Shown here piece after piece: positions 9,625 to 18,807 of a stretch of 64,000 nt of DNA (within the stretch, counting starts at the first letter, position 1; each line of letters begins with the position of its first letter). The DNA comes from Thiogranum longum (lineage in GTDB: Bacteria > Pseudomonadota > Gammaproteobacteria > DSM-19610): positions 1,434,242 to 1,498,241 of the forward strand of contig NZ_SMFX01000001.1 of assembly GCF_004339085.1 (NCBI RefSeq). Direction: 5' to 3'. The notes under the pieces are model-generated. The model searched no databases. It saw only the letters and a list, made by a program, of their open reading frames with translations, and was not told where the DNA came from. A program made the position numbers and the translations under genes.

Positions 9625-10614
9625 TCAGAGCAGGCCATTTTCCCGGTACCAGTCAGCGGTCCGGGCAACGCCGTGCCGGAAGTCGGTCCTGGGGCTGAAG
9701 CCAAGGACCGAGGCGGCTTTCTCCCGGGAAAAGTAAAAGCTCTTGCGGAAGAAATCCAGCCGGCGCCGGTGCAGCGGTGGCTGGATACCCAGTGGCCCCA
9801 GGGTCTTTTCGAACACCACGGCAGCTGTCAGAAAGGGCAGCATCGGTGCATGTATACCCGGGACACGCGTTCCCAGGCATTCGGCAACAGTATCGACCAT
9901 TTCCCGCGTGGTAAGTATTTCCTCGCCGGCAAGCACAAATACCTCCCCGACCGCCTTCGATTCGGTTGCGGCAAGATACATACCGTCAATCAGGTCATCG
10001 ACGTATATCAGCTGGTGCTTGTTGTCACCTTTCCCGATAACGAAGAATACGTTCTTCTGTATGGCCTTGAAGAGCTTCAGCAGCCGTCGGTCGCCTGGGC
10101 CGTATGTTTCCGAGATGCGCACGACGGAAACCGGTAATTTTTCGTTATAGGAAAGCGCGAGTTGTTCACCTTCACGTTTCGTAACACCATAGATATTATT
10201 CGGGCGCAGCGGTGTGTTCTCGTCAAGGCTGCCCTCCATCGCAGAACCGTAAACCCCGATGGTACTGCCATGAACGAAGCGTTTGACGCCACCCTGCACG
10301 CTGGCGTCGAGCATATTACGGGTGCCTTCCACGTTCACATTGTAAAAGTGCTCGTCCGGGACATTTGCCTCGTGCTGTGCCGCGGCAAGGTGAAACACAA
10401 TGTCGCAGCCCCGTGCCAGCTCATTAAGCTTGTCCTTTTCGAGTATCGACCCCAGTGTTGTCCTGATACCGTGTTTTTCCAGTAACTGGTGGTTCTCAAG
10501 CTCGGCCTGGGTGTTGGTCTGGCCAAGCAGTTCCACCTCGTAGCCTTTCTCTCGACTTGCAATCGCCAGCCTCGATCCGATAAAGCCGGTGCCGCCAGTA
10601 ATAAATACTTTCAT
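9625..10614 (-). CDS. NAD-dependent sugar epimerase/dehydratase (extended SDR)
   Basis: A 329-aa extended short-chain dehydrogenase. It starts MKVFITGGTGFIGSRLA with the GxxGxxG NAD-binding motif. The catalytic YGVTKREGE (YxxxK) lies near residue 142 and an upstream serine sits in HGSTIGVYG. It would epimerise, reduce or dehydrate a nucleotide sugar or a related molecule. The length matches GalE/WcaG-like enzymes. It is encoded after the G3P dehydrogenase-like gene on the same strand with a 67-base gap, so the two may share a transcript. Confidence 0.85.
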   Translation of the reverse strand: MKVFITGGTGFIGSRLAIASREKGYEVELLGQTNTQAELENHQLLEKHGIRTTLGSILEKDKLNELARGCDIVFHLAAAQHEANVPDEHFYNVNVEGTRNMLDASVQGGVKRFVHGSTIGVYGSAMEGSLDENTPLRPNNIYGVTKREGEQLALSYNEKLPVSVVRISETYGPGDRRLLKLFKAIQKNVFFVIGKGDNKHQLIYVDDLIDGMYLAATESKAVGEVFVLAGEEILTTREMVDTVAECLGTRVPGIHAPMLPFLTAAVVFEKTLGPLGIQPPLHRRRLDFFRKSFYFSREKAASVLGFSPRTDFRHGVARTADWYRENGLL

Positions 10615-10681
10615 ATTGCAGTCCTCAATTTTCTTGTAATTTCTTTCGGTGTTATCAGAAAACCCGCGATTTAAACGGTTG

Positions 10682-12382
10682 TCATGCTGATTTGTTTTCA
10701 GCGGTGTCAGTCACGAACGAAGGGAAGCGCTTATAGACTTCCTGCAACCGGGTTTCCGTCTGGTCGTCCGTCCAGCCCAGTTCACGGGCGGCAAGGCTGG
10801 CGCACTCGCGCAAGGTCTCGTCGCCAGGATTGCCAGCGGTGGCGAGATCGGTGCGTCGAAACACTACATCGGCAAGTGTAACGGCCATTTCGTGCTCTAT
10901 GGCGTTGAGCACTTCGGCCTTGATGACCGTGGTGTCCCCCAGTGTTTGCGCGAGGTCAGGATCCTTTTCCGCATAGGCAAGTACCTGGTCCACGCACGTG
11001 CCGTAATTATGTGCCAGTGCGCGCATCACACTAATGTCGATGCCAAGGCGTTGTTTTTCGTAAGACCTTTGTACGAAATCCTCGAAATCGGGAATATCAC
11101 CACCCATGATCGGTATGGCGGAAGAGTCGGGGCGGGGTTTTTGTGCACCAAGCTTGGCAACAGCGATGTCGATTGCCTTGGCAGAATCCGCGCGTGCAGT
11201 GGTGTACCGGATTCCGATCAGTGTGACCAGGCCATCTACATTGTCTGTTTTCCGGTGATCAATCAGATTAGATCGCTTCCCGTAGCTCAGGTTGGTGGCC
11301 CCCGGTTCATTGATACCAAATGGTACCAGGCCGGCATTCCACATCCGGACATCCTTCAGCGTCAGATCAAGTGATGGATAGGCCCAGTTGATTTCATCAA
11401 TGAAGGATTCCAGGTCATCGGCGGTTACGGTGACTTCGTCCGGGCTGCGATCCCAGACTACATGCCAGACCCCGACGAGAGTGAAATTGCGCCATGGTAC
11501 GAGAAACAAATGACGTGCCGGCCGGCTCAGCACGGCATCCGGGTCGCGCGTGCGACCGAGAACCGCCACTGCTTGTTTCCCCGGCAAACGTTTGTTGATG
11601 ACAAAGCATGCGTCCCGGGAGTATGTACCTTTAGCTTTCAACGGGACACCCGTTGAATTACCCAGGAAGTGTTCTGCCCAGGGGCCAGCGGTGTTCAGCA
11701 CAACCTTTGCACGAATGGACAACAGGTCACCTGTCAGAACGTCGCGTGCCTGCACGCCGGTAACGCGGTCGCCGTCACGCATCAAACCCACGGCTTCGAG
11801 GTAGTTGAATGCGCTGGCTCCTGATGCGACCGCAGATTGAATAAAGGCCAGCACCAGGCGTGTCGGGTTGTACATTTGTCCATCACTGAACATGGCGCCG
11901 CCTGTGAGCCCTTTCTGTTTGAGGTCGGGGAACAGCTCAAGTATTTCCTTGCGACCAAGAAACCGTGTTACGGGAATCTTGCGCTCATTATCACTAATGC
12001 CACGATTTCGGCCCAGCGTCAGCAGGTCGTAGAGATACAGACCGGCACCCAGAAACGCCTTGCCGGATGCCCCGTGACCATAGGTTGGTATGACAATGGG
12101 GAGCGGTTGTACCAGGTGCGGCGCGATGCGTAGCAACGCACTGCGCTCCTTACACGAATATCTCAGTCGATAAATATCGGCATGCTGCAGGTAGCGAACG
12201 CCCCCATGGATCATTTTAAATGAGTTCGCCGATGTTCCGCCGCAGAAATCGCCGCGCTCGATGAGTGCAACGCGCAATCCCCTCAAGGTGGCATCCCATG
12301 CCGCGCATGCCCCGAATATACCGCCACCGATGATGACGATGTCGAATTCGGTGTCTTCCAGTTCGTTGAGCTTTCTCTTCAT
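10682..12382 (-). CDS. glpD: FAD-dependent glycerol-3-phosphate dehydrogenase
   Basis: A 566-aa GlpD/GlpA-type flavoprotein that oxidises glycerol-3-phosphate to dihydroxyacetone phosphate and passes electrons to quinone. FAD-binding GGGIFG is at residues 19-24. The family motif SFKMIHGGVRYLQ follows near residue 55, and a C-terminal DAO_C-type helical domain is present. The ATG is preceded by AGGTGAGGA. There is no GlpF or GlpK nearby; its place in an EPS cluster may mean it handles a glycerol-phosphate substituent or just a neighbouring metabolic role. Substrate assignment is by family only. Confidence 0.8.
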   Translation of the reverse strand: MKRKLNELEDTEFDIVIIGGGIFGACAAWDATLRGLRVALIERGDFCGGTSANSFKMIHGGVRYLQHADIYRLRYSCKERSALLRIAPHLVQPLPIVIPTYGHGASGKAFLGAGLYLYDLLTLGRNRGISDNERKIPVTRFLGRKEILELFPDLKQKGLTGGAMFSDGQMYNPTRLVLAFIQSAVASGASAFNYLEAVGLMRDGDRVTGVQARDVLTGDLLSIRAKVVLNTAGPWAEHFLGNSTGVPLKAKGTYSRDACFVINKRLPGKQAVAVLGRTRDPDAVLSRPARHLFLVPWRNFTLVGVWHVVWDRSPDEVTVTADDLESFIDEINWAYPSLDLTLKDVRMWNAGLVPFGINEPGATNLSYGKRSNLIDHRKTDNVDGLVTLIGIRYTTARADSAKAIDIAVAKLGAQKPRPDSSAIPIMGGDIPDFEDFVQRSYEKQRLGIDISVMRALAHNYGTCVDQVLAYAEKDPDLAQTLGDTTVIKAEVLNAIEHEMAVTLADVVFRRTDLATAGNPGDETLRECASLAARELGWTDDQTETRLQEVYKRFPSFVTDTAENKSA

Positions 12383-12885
12383 TCCTCACCTGTGTTCATT
12401 GAGTTTCCATTTCCTGCGTAATGCGTATTCAGGCTCGCAGGGTGCGACAAAACTGGAGCGCCCCAGAGTGGTGCGGCGCGACCGCACGGCTTCAACCGAG
12501 CATGATTCGTGCCAGTGCCGGGGGAGGGTTTTCCTGTATTTCGGGTCGGTATGATACGGGCATTGGGGGCGTCAGTCATCGGGTCAATGCAGGGTGCAGT
12601 TGCCGGCTTTCCCGCGTCCGGTCAGCCACGGGTCTTCATCTCCTGGCCTGCCTCGGCATCTCCTGTGGCGTCCGGCCCGGTGGTTGGGAGCAAAAGTTTC
12701 CGGGACGGTGGTCGATATACTTCAGGATGTGCGTAACACTATCGTGTATCGATCAATTCAAGACTGTTTATCGCACTGATAATGCATTACAATGCGCTGC
12801 GAAAAATGAAGGTTCGTGAGCGTACAGATAACACTTAAACGGATTTCAGCGGTGCCCGGAACCAGGGCGTAACTAGGGTGAGACT
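12383..12885. other. 503-base divergent intergenic region
   Basis: It separates the minus-strand dehydrogenase and the plus-strand FG-GAP/cadherin gene. A 132-codon open frame (12421-12819) has no ribosome site and no protein resemblance, so I do not call it. The 120 bases next to the large gene turn AT-rich and contain TACAAT at 12788-12793, a possible -10 without a good -35. AGGGTGA lies just before the ATG at 12886. Confidence 0.4.
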
Positions 12886-15800
12886 ATGGTTGTGAAAAAT
12901 ACTGCGGTAAACGTGACTCTGGGTGTACTTTTTTCAGTGATGCACATAGGCAGCATACAGGCTGCCGTGAGTTATGCACCACCCAGTGCCGAGCTGGCCG
13001 GTGGCGGCCCTGAGTTCATCGCCGAAGGTCAACTCAATGCCGATGGCAATATCGATCTCGTGTCCGTCAATGCAAACGGAGGAACGATATCGGTCCTGCT
13101 AGGTGACGGCACTGGTGGCTTTTCCAGGGTTAACTACACCGTTGGCACCCAGCCCCGGACAGTCTCAATAGGAGATCTGGACGGCGACACAGACAATGAT
13201 CTGGTCGTTACCAACACCGACACCCCTGGAACCGGAAGTATTACCGTATTTCTTAACGATGGTGCCGGTGCATTTACGGAGGCTACCGGCTCTCCAATTG
13301 ATATCGAAGCGCTGGCCGGGGCAGGAGCCGAACCGTCTGCCGCGGTCATTGCACAGCTCAATAGCGGCACCGACGCCTTTGCCGACATCGCAATCGCTAA
13401 CGACGTCACCAATAATGTTCAGATACTGCTCGGCGTGGGCGATGGCACCTTCACCACCGGAGCTACAATTGCAGTGGGGCTCAAACCGATCTCCATTGCG
13501 GCGGGCAGCGTTGATACGACTACCGACGCATTGACGGACATCGTCGTGGCAAATCTGGATGGGAATTCAGTCAACGTGCTCCTGGGTGACGGAACCGGAG
13601 CATTCACCGATGCCACGGGTTCACCCTTTGCCGCCGGTAACAAGCCATTTTCTGTCCAGATAGGATCTATAGATACCGGGGTGGACAGTTTTCCTGATAT
13701 TGCACTGGTCAACCACGCAGATCCGGAGCAGACCGTCAGGGTATTCAAGGGGGCCGGTGACGGTACCTTCACCTCCATGTTCACAAGCGGCGCCCTGGGG
13801 GGCAGACCGCACTCTGTGGATGTCGCAGATCTCGATGGTGACGCGGATGCCGACCTTCTTGTCGCCAGCGACAGCACGGGTGTATCTCCGAAGTCTGCCG
13901 TCTTTGTCTTGTTGGGCGATGGCAGCGGGGCGTTTTCTACCGCGGCCGAGTACCCGGTCAGTGGAGCACCTAATTCGGTTGTCAGCGCTGATCTGGATGG
14001 TGTGAATCAGGTCGACCTGGCCGTGGCAAACGGAAATACAAGCCGTGTGGATGTGCTGCTGAGTGTGCCAACCAGCAATGCGCCTGTCGCAAATAGCGGC
14101 TTCCTTCAGGTTGCATCAGCGGATGTTCCTACGACGAATGTCCAGAGCGGTACGCTGGTTGGTACCGACGCGGACGGTGCGTTATTGCGCTATGTTGTGG
14201 CGAGCCCGGCAACAAACGGAACGGTCACAATTACTGACGAAGCAACGGGCGCTTACACCTATACGCCGACTGCCGGTAATTATGTGCCAGATTCCTTCAC
14301 CTTCACGGTTAATGATGGCACCGGTGCATCAGCTGCAGCAACAATCCAGATTACGCAAAATGATGCTCCGCCTGTGATCACCTCGGATGGCGGGGGTGCC
14401 AGCGCAGCTGTCAGTGTGAATGAGAATCAAACGGCTGTGACGACGGTGGTTGCAACGGATGTCGATGCAGGCCAGACACCGACGTACACCATTACCGGTG
14501 GAGTCGATGCGGCTGCGTTCAGCATCAATGGCAGCACTGGCGTACTTACGTTCTCCAGCGCCCCGGACTTCGAAGCACCGTCCGACGTCGGGGCAGACAA
14601 CGTCTACAATGTTCAGGTGCAGGCAGCAGATGGCAATGGCGGTTTCGACAGCCAGGATATTGCCGTAACGGTAGTAAACATCAATGATGCGCCGACAATT
14701 ACATCCAATGGGGGCGGTGCCAGCGCGGCGATTGGTGCGGATGAGAACCAGACCGCTGTAACCACAGTAACCGCGACCGACCAGGACTTGCCACCGCAGA
14801 CACTGAGCTTCAGCATCAGTGGTGGTGCTGATGCTGCTGCATTCAGCATAAACAGCAGTACCGGTGAATTGACCTTTGCATCAGCCCCTGATTTTGAGGC
14901 GCCGACGGATTCCGGTACTGATAATGTCTACGATGTGCAGGTCACGGTGACCGATAACGGTACCGGCCCGCAGTCCGACGTGCAGGATATTGCCGTTACG
15001 GTTGCAGATGTGAATGAGGCCCCGGTGATCACCAGTGACGGCGGCGGCGCCACGGCGACTGTGGCGGTATTCGAAGGTACGACAGCAGTCACGACTGTGG
15101 TGGCGGCCGATGTCGATGCAGGCCAGACGCTGACATACACCATTACCGGTGGTGTCGATGCGGCTGCTTTTACCATCAACGGCAGCAGTGGTGTATTGAC
15201 CTTTGTATCAGCACCTGACTTTGAAGCACCGGCGGATTCCGGCGCAAACAATGTCTACGACGTACAGGTTACGGTAACCGATAATGGTGCTGGTGCGTTG
15301 ACTGATGTGCAGGATATTGCCGTAACGGTTGGTGGCGTGAACGATCTACCGGTCATTACCAGCAATGGTGGCGGTGCCAGCGCGACGGTTGGTGCGGATG
15401 AAAACCAGACCGCAGTAACCACAGTAACCGCGACCGACCAGGATTTGCCACCGCAGACGCTGAGTTTCAGTATCAGCGGTGGTGCTGATGCTGCCGCATT
15501 CAGCATTAACAGCAGTACCGGTGAATTGACCTTTGTATCTGCTCCTGACTTTGAGGCACCGGCGGATTCCGGTGCTGATAATGTCTACGATGTGCAGGTC
15601 ACGGTAACCGATAACGGTACTGTTCCGCAGTCCGACGTGCAGGATATTGCCGTTACGGTTGCAGATGTGAATGAGGCCCCGGTGATCACCAGTGACGGCG
15701 GCGGCGCCACGGCTTCTGTGTCGGTTGTCGAAGGTACGACAGCGGTAACCACCGTGGTGGCGAGTGATGTCGATGCAGGACAGACGTTGACATACAGTAT

Positions 15801-16770
15801 CAGCGGTGGAGCTGATGCGGCTGCTTTCAGCATCAACGGCGGCAGTGGTGTGTTGACCTTTGCGTCAGCACCAGATTTCGACGTGCCAACAGATAGCGGT
15901 GCTGACAATGTCTATGATGTACAGGTTACCGCAAGCGATGATGGAGCCGGTACGCTGACTGATGCACAGGACATTGCTGTGACGGTAGAAGCCGACAGCA
16001 ATGGCGATGGCATCTCTGATGCCGGCGCTACGGCAATCGGGCTGGACCCACAGCTGACTGACACTGATAGTGACGGAACCAGTGACGCTGTCGAAGTTGG
16101 CGGCGATCCTGCCAATCCGCTCGACACGGACAGTGATGGCGTCATCGATGCGCTGGAGTTTGCTGCTGCGGATCCCAACACGCTGGAGTTTGTCGTGCCG
16201 GCACCAACGGCCTTGACGCTATCACTGCCGGATCTGTCAGGCCAGCAGGTAACGCTGTCAGGCAACGGAGCTTCGATTACGGCGAACAATAACGGCACGA
16301 CCGGGCTGCCGCTGTACGCAGAGAGCAACCTTGCGGTGGCTGACAACGCGTTCACGTACCCGTTCGGCGTGTATGACTTCAACGTTGCTGCTCCTGGCGG
16401 TACCGCAACAGTCACACTCACGCTACCTGCCGGTACCGTGATCCCGGATAATGCCGTAGTACGCAAGCTGAATGTCAGCAATCAGTGGCAGACCCTGGGT
16501 GCCACTGCGGCGGTCATCGATCGTGTCGCCAACACCATCACCTTGACACTGACCGACAACGACGCGGTGTTCGACCTCGATAACACAGCGGGTATCATAC
16601 GCGACCCGGTTGGTGTGGCGGTGCCGGTGCCTTCTGGCGGCGGTGGCGGCGGTGGTTGTAGTCTCAGCGCTGTTCCGGGTCGTACCGGGTTCGATCCGAT
16701 GCTGCCGCTGCTGACCTTGTTCTCGCTGTGGTATCTGCGCCGCCGTAAGCACATGCGAAACGTGGCGTGA
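12886..16770 (+). CDS. Large secreted FG-GAP/cadherin-repeat protein with a C-terminal sorting tail
   Basis: A 1294-aa protein. A signal peptide ends near residue 26 (SIQA). Residues 30-400 form FG-GAP/VCBS blades (for example DLDGDTDNDLVV), followed by an Ig-like VCBS domain. Five cadherin-like repeats of about 109 residues fill residues 494-1035. Thrombospondin-type-3-like calcium repeats (DTDSDGTSD, DTDSDGVID) follow, then a domain resembling NCBI's 'choice-of-anchor U' domain. The tail is a Gly run, Cys1258, FDPMLPLL, a hydrophobic helix and RRRK, a tripartite sorting-signal layout. The role is probably calcium-stiffened adhesion or biofilm matrix. The sorting enzyme is not in the window. 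Confidence 0.85.
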   Translation: MVVKNTAVNVTLGVLFSVMHIGSIQAAVSYAPPSAELAGGGPEFIAEGQLNADGNIDLVSVNANGGTISVLLGDGTGGFSRVNYTVGTQPRTVSIGDLDGDTDNDLVVTNTDTPGTGSITVFLNDGAGAFTEATGSPIDIEALAGAGAEPSAAVIAQLNSGTDAFADIAIANDVTNNVQILLGVGDGTFTTGATIAVGLKPISIAAGSVDTTTDALTDIVVANLDGNSVNVLLGDGTGAFTDATGSPFAAGNKPFSVQIGSIDTGVDSFPDIALVNHADPEQTVRVFKGAGDGTFTSMFTSGALGGRPHSVDVADLDGDADADLLVASDSTGVSPKSAVFVLLGDGSGAFSTAAEYPVSGAPNSVVSADLDGVNQVDLAVANGNTSRVDVLLSVPTSNAPVANSGFLQVASADVPTTNVQSGTLVGTDADGALLRYVVASPATNGTVTITDEATGAYTYTPTAGNYVPDSFTFTVNDGTGASAAATIQITQNDAPPVITSDGGGASAAVSVNENQTAVTTVVATDVDAGQTPTYTITGGVDAAAFSINGSTGVLTFSSAPDFEAPSDVGADNVYNVQVQAADGNGGFDSQDIAVTVVNINDAPTITSNGGGASAAIGADENQTAVTTVTATDQDLPPQTLSFSISGGADAAAFSINSSTGELTFASAPDFEAPTDSGTDNVYDVQVTVTDNGTGPQSDVQDIAVTVADVNEAPVITSDGGGATATVAVFEGTTAVTTVVAADVDAGQTLTYTITGGVDAAAFTINGSSGVLTFVSAPDFEAPADSGANNVYDVQVTVTDNGAGALTDVQDIAVTVGGVNDLPVITSNGGGASATVGADENQTAVTTVTATDQDLPPQTLSFSISGGADAAAFSINSSTGELTFVSAPDFEAPADSGADNVYDVQVTVTDNGTVPQSDVQDIAVTVADVNEAPVITSDGGGATASVSVVEGTTAVTTVVASDVDAGQTLTYSISGGADAAAFSINGGSGVLTFASAPDFDVPTDSGADNVYDVQVTASDDGAGTLTDAQDIAVTVEADSNGDGISDAGATAIGLDPQLTDTDSDGTSDAVEVGGDPANPLDTDSDGVIDALEFAAADPNTLEFVVPAPTALTLSLPDLSGQQVTLSGNGASITANNNGTTGLPLYAESNLAVADNAFTYPFGVYDFNVAAPGGTATVTLTLPAGTVIPDNAVVRKLNVSNQWQTLGATAAVIDRVANTITLTLTDNDAVFDLDNTAGIIRDPVGVAVPVPSGGGGGGGCSLSAVPGRTGFDPMLPLLTLFSLWYLRRRKHMRNVA
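14692..16005 (+). repeat. 657-bp tandem duplication inside the cadherin repeats
   Basis: Cadherin units 2+3 and 4+5 are near-identical as DNA with a period of 657 bases (219 codons). For example GCAGATGTGAATGAGGCC occurs at 15004 and again at 15661, and ACCACAGTAACCGCGACC at 14761 and 15418. The two units within each copy differ much more from each other. This points to a recent duplication of a two-domain block. The exact end points are approximate. Confidence 0.85.
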
Positions 16771-16781
16771 TAAACAGATTT

Positions 16782-16809
16782 GGGCGGCCCTCGTGGCCGC
16801 CCCGATTTT
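16782..16809 (+). terminator. Hairpin terminator after the cadherin-repeat gene
   Basis: GGGCGGCC (16782-16789) pairs with GGCCGCCC (16795-16802) around a 5-base loop, followed by CGATTTT. This is an 8-bp GC-rich stem with a short T run. It lies between the large surface-protein gene and the first GT2 gene and ends only 5 bases before the next ATG. Confidence 0.6.
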
Positions 16810-16814
16810 GAGAC

Positions 16815-17846
16815 ATGGCTATGCAACCAGGCGAGAGCGATAAAACTACCCTCGATATCTCTGTTATCGTTCCGTTATACAACGAAGAAGAAAGCCTGGT
16901 TCCGCTGTACGAATCAATCGTCAAGAGTGTGGGGGGGCTTGGGCTGGAGTATGAGATCGTCTTCGTGGATGACGGTAGCAAGGATTCAACCTTTGCCATG
17001 GCTCGTGATTTAAGCGAGCGAGATCCACACCTGCGAGTTATAAAATTCCGAAAAAATTATGGTCAGACGCCTGCGATGGCTGCAGGGATCGATCATGCGA
17101 GAGGGCGTGTTCTCATTACGATGGACGGCGATCTCCAGAACGATCCGGGCGATATACCTCTCTTTCTGGAGAAGATGGATGAAGGCTACGATATCGTGGT
17201 TGGATGGCGTTTTAACCGGCAGGACAAGCTCATTACGCGCAAAATTCCGTCGCAGATTGCCAATTGGCTAATCGGGAAAGTGACCGGCGTGCCGATCAAG
17301 GATAATGGCTGTTCGCTCAAGGCGTTTCGCGCGAATGTCATCAAGGGTGTACCGCTATATTCGGAGATGCATCGATTCATTCCGGCGATGACCTCACTGA
17401 CCGGTGCGCGGATAGCTGAAATCAAGGTCAGGCATCATGCACGCAAATTCGGTGAGTCCAAGTACGGTCTGTCGAGGATCTACAAGGTTCTGCTGGATCT
17501 GCTGACCATAAAAACGATCGTCTCGTTTGCATCGAGACCCTTGTTATGGTTTGCGATTCTTGCGATTCCAGCCGCATTGCTGAGTGTGACATTGTTGCTG
17601 ACCAGTCTTTTTGGATTGTTCTCTGATGTCGGCCGCTTCTCGGTTCCGATCGCCGGCACGGGTGTCTTGTTCGGGGCGTTGGCGTTTTTTCTACTGATGG
17701 GTGGGGCCGTTGGTGAACTGATTTACAAGACGGGTGATCTGAAGCTGGGACAGCTTTCTTCTCTTACTGCGCGGTTTCTGACGCGCAAGGAAGGCAGCGT
17801 ATCCGCGAACCATAATAATGTTCAGCAAACGGAACAATTGGATTGA
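16815..17846 (+). CDS. Polyprenyl-phosphate glycosyltransferase, GT2 (DPM/ArnC-like)
   Basis: A 343-aa family 2 glycosyltransferase. The GT-A domain starts SVIVPLYNEEESLV and has VDDGSKDST, then DGDLQNDP (metal-binding DxD region) near residue 105. Two C-terminal transmembrane segments (about 236-262 and 280-302) give the topology of dolichol/undecaprenyl-phosphate sugar transferases such as ArnC and GtrB. It would load a sugar onto undecaprenyl phosphate at the inner membrane. A second ATG two codons in could be the true start; no strong ribosome site separates them. It is transcribed with the next GT2 gene. Confidence 0.85.
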   Translation: MAMQPGESDKTTLDISVIVPLYNEEESLVPLYESIVKSVGGLGLEYEIVFVDDGSKDSTFAMARDLSERDPHLRVIKFRKNYGQTPAMAAGIDHARGRVLITMDGDLQNDPGDIPLFLEKMDEGYDIVVGWRFNRQDKLITRKIPSQIANWLIGKVTGVPIKDNGCSLKAFRANVIKGVPLYSEMHRFIPAMTSLTGARIAEIKVRHHARKFGESKYGLSRIYKVLLDLLTIKTIVSFASRPLLWFAILAIPAALLSVTLLLTSLFGLFSDVGRFSVPIAGTGVLFGALAFFLLMGGAVGELIYKTGDLKLGQLSSLTARFLTRKEGSVSANHNNVQQTEQLD

Positions 17847-17848
17847 CC

Positions 17849-18787
17849 ATGAGCGATAAAACAGAAATTTCAGCGGTTATTCCCGTAACAGATCGCTACG
17901 ATGATATACGGGAACTGTATGAAGACTACAAGCAAGGGTTAAGCGAACTGGGGCGATCCTTCGAGTTCATCTTCGTTCTCGATGGAGAGTACCCGGAACT
18001 GCTGGAACAGCTGAAAGAATTACAGCAACAGGGCGATCGCCTAAAGATCGTCAAGTTGTCCAAGTCATTCGGCGAAGCCACTGCGCTTTCAGCCGGCTTT
18101 GATCATGCTGTCGGCGACATTATCCTCACGCTGCCCGCGTACTATCAGGTTGAACCATCGGAAATCCCCAGGCTGATTACGGAACTCGAGCACTGCGACA
18201 TGGTTATCAGCTATCGCTGGCCACGCGCTGGTTCAAGATTCGAGATGATTCGACGCAAGTTGTTCCATAAAATTCTTAAATCATTTACTGGCGCATCTTA
18301 CAATGATCTGGGCTGTGGGGTGCGGGCGTTCAAACGACAGATCGCACAGGAAGTAACGATATATGGCGACCAGCACCGGTTTTTGCCGGTCCTGGCAAGC
18401 CGTGTTGGTTTTAAAGTGCACGAAGTTCAGGTATCGCAGTCGTCCAGGGACCAATTCCACGGGCACTACCGTGTGCGGGAGTATCTACACAGGTTGCTGG
18501 ATATCTTCACGATATTCTTCCTTGTCAGGTTCACCAAGAAACCGCTGCGTTTCTTTGGCATGGTCGGCACCATAACGCTCTCGATTGGTGCCGCATTTCT
18601 GGCTTACCTGCTTTTCGATCGTCTGTTTATGGGTGTGCCGCTGGCGGAACGTCCGGCCCTGTTGCTGAGCTCGTTGCTGGTGGTACTGGGCGTGCAAATC
18701 CTTGCGCTGGGTCTGATTGGCGAGTTGATCATCTTCACTCATGCCCGCGATATGAAGGAATACACGGTCGAAGAGATAGTAGGCTGA
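17849..18787 (+). CDS. Second polyprenyl-phosphate-type GT2 glycosyltransferase
   Basis: A 312-aa relative of the preceding gene, also GT2 with two C-terminal membrane segments (from about residue 228). The usual DGDLQ-like acceptor/metal motif is altered: the matching place reads LTLPAYYQVEP, without the DxD pair. This suggests either an unusual metal site or a partner subunit working with the first enzyme. The ATG at 17849 lies 2 bases after the preceding stop; a TTG at 17843 would overlap that stop. The tight spacing says the pair is translated together. Confidence 0.75.
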   Translation: MSDKTEISAVIPVTDRYDDIRELYEDYKQGLSELGRSFEFIFVLDGEYPELLEQLKELQQQGDRLKIVKLSKSFGEATALSAGFDHAVGDIILTLPAYYQVEPSEIPRLITELEHCDMVISYRWPRAGSRFEMIRRKLFHKILKSFTGASYNDLGCGVRAFKRQIAQEVTIYGDQHRFLPVLASRVGFKVHEVQVSQSSRDQFHGHYRVREYLHRLLDIFTIFFLVRFTKKPLRFFGMVGTITLSIGAAFLAYLLFDRLFMGVPLAERPALLLSSLLVVLGVQILALGLIGELIIFTHARDMKEYTVEEIVG

Positions 18788-18807
18788 CAGGACAAAAGCC
18801 ATACCCG

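Noticed and set aside
12421-12819. 132-codon ORF in the gap before the cadherin-repeat gene
   Set aside because: No ribosome site, no recognisable domain, and a composition rich in Cys/Arg/Ser as in chance frames.
15255-15908. Several minus-strand ORFs inside the cadherin-repeat gene
   Set aside because: They repeat with the same 657-base period and are antisense shadows of the repeats.
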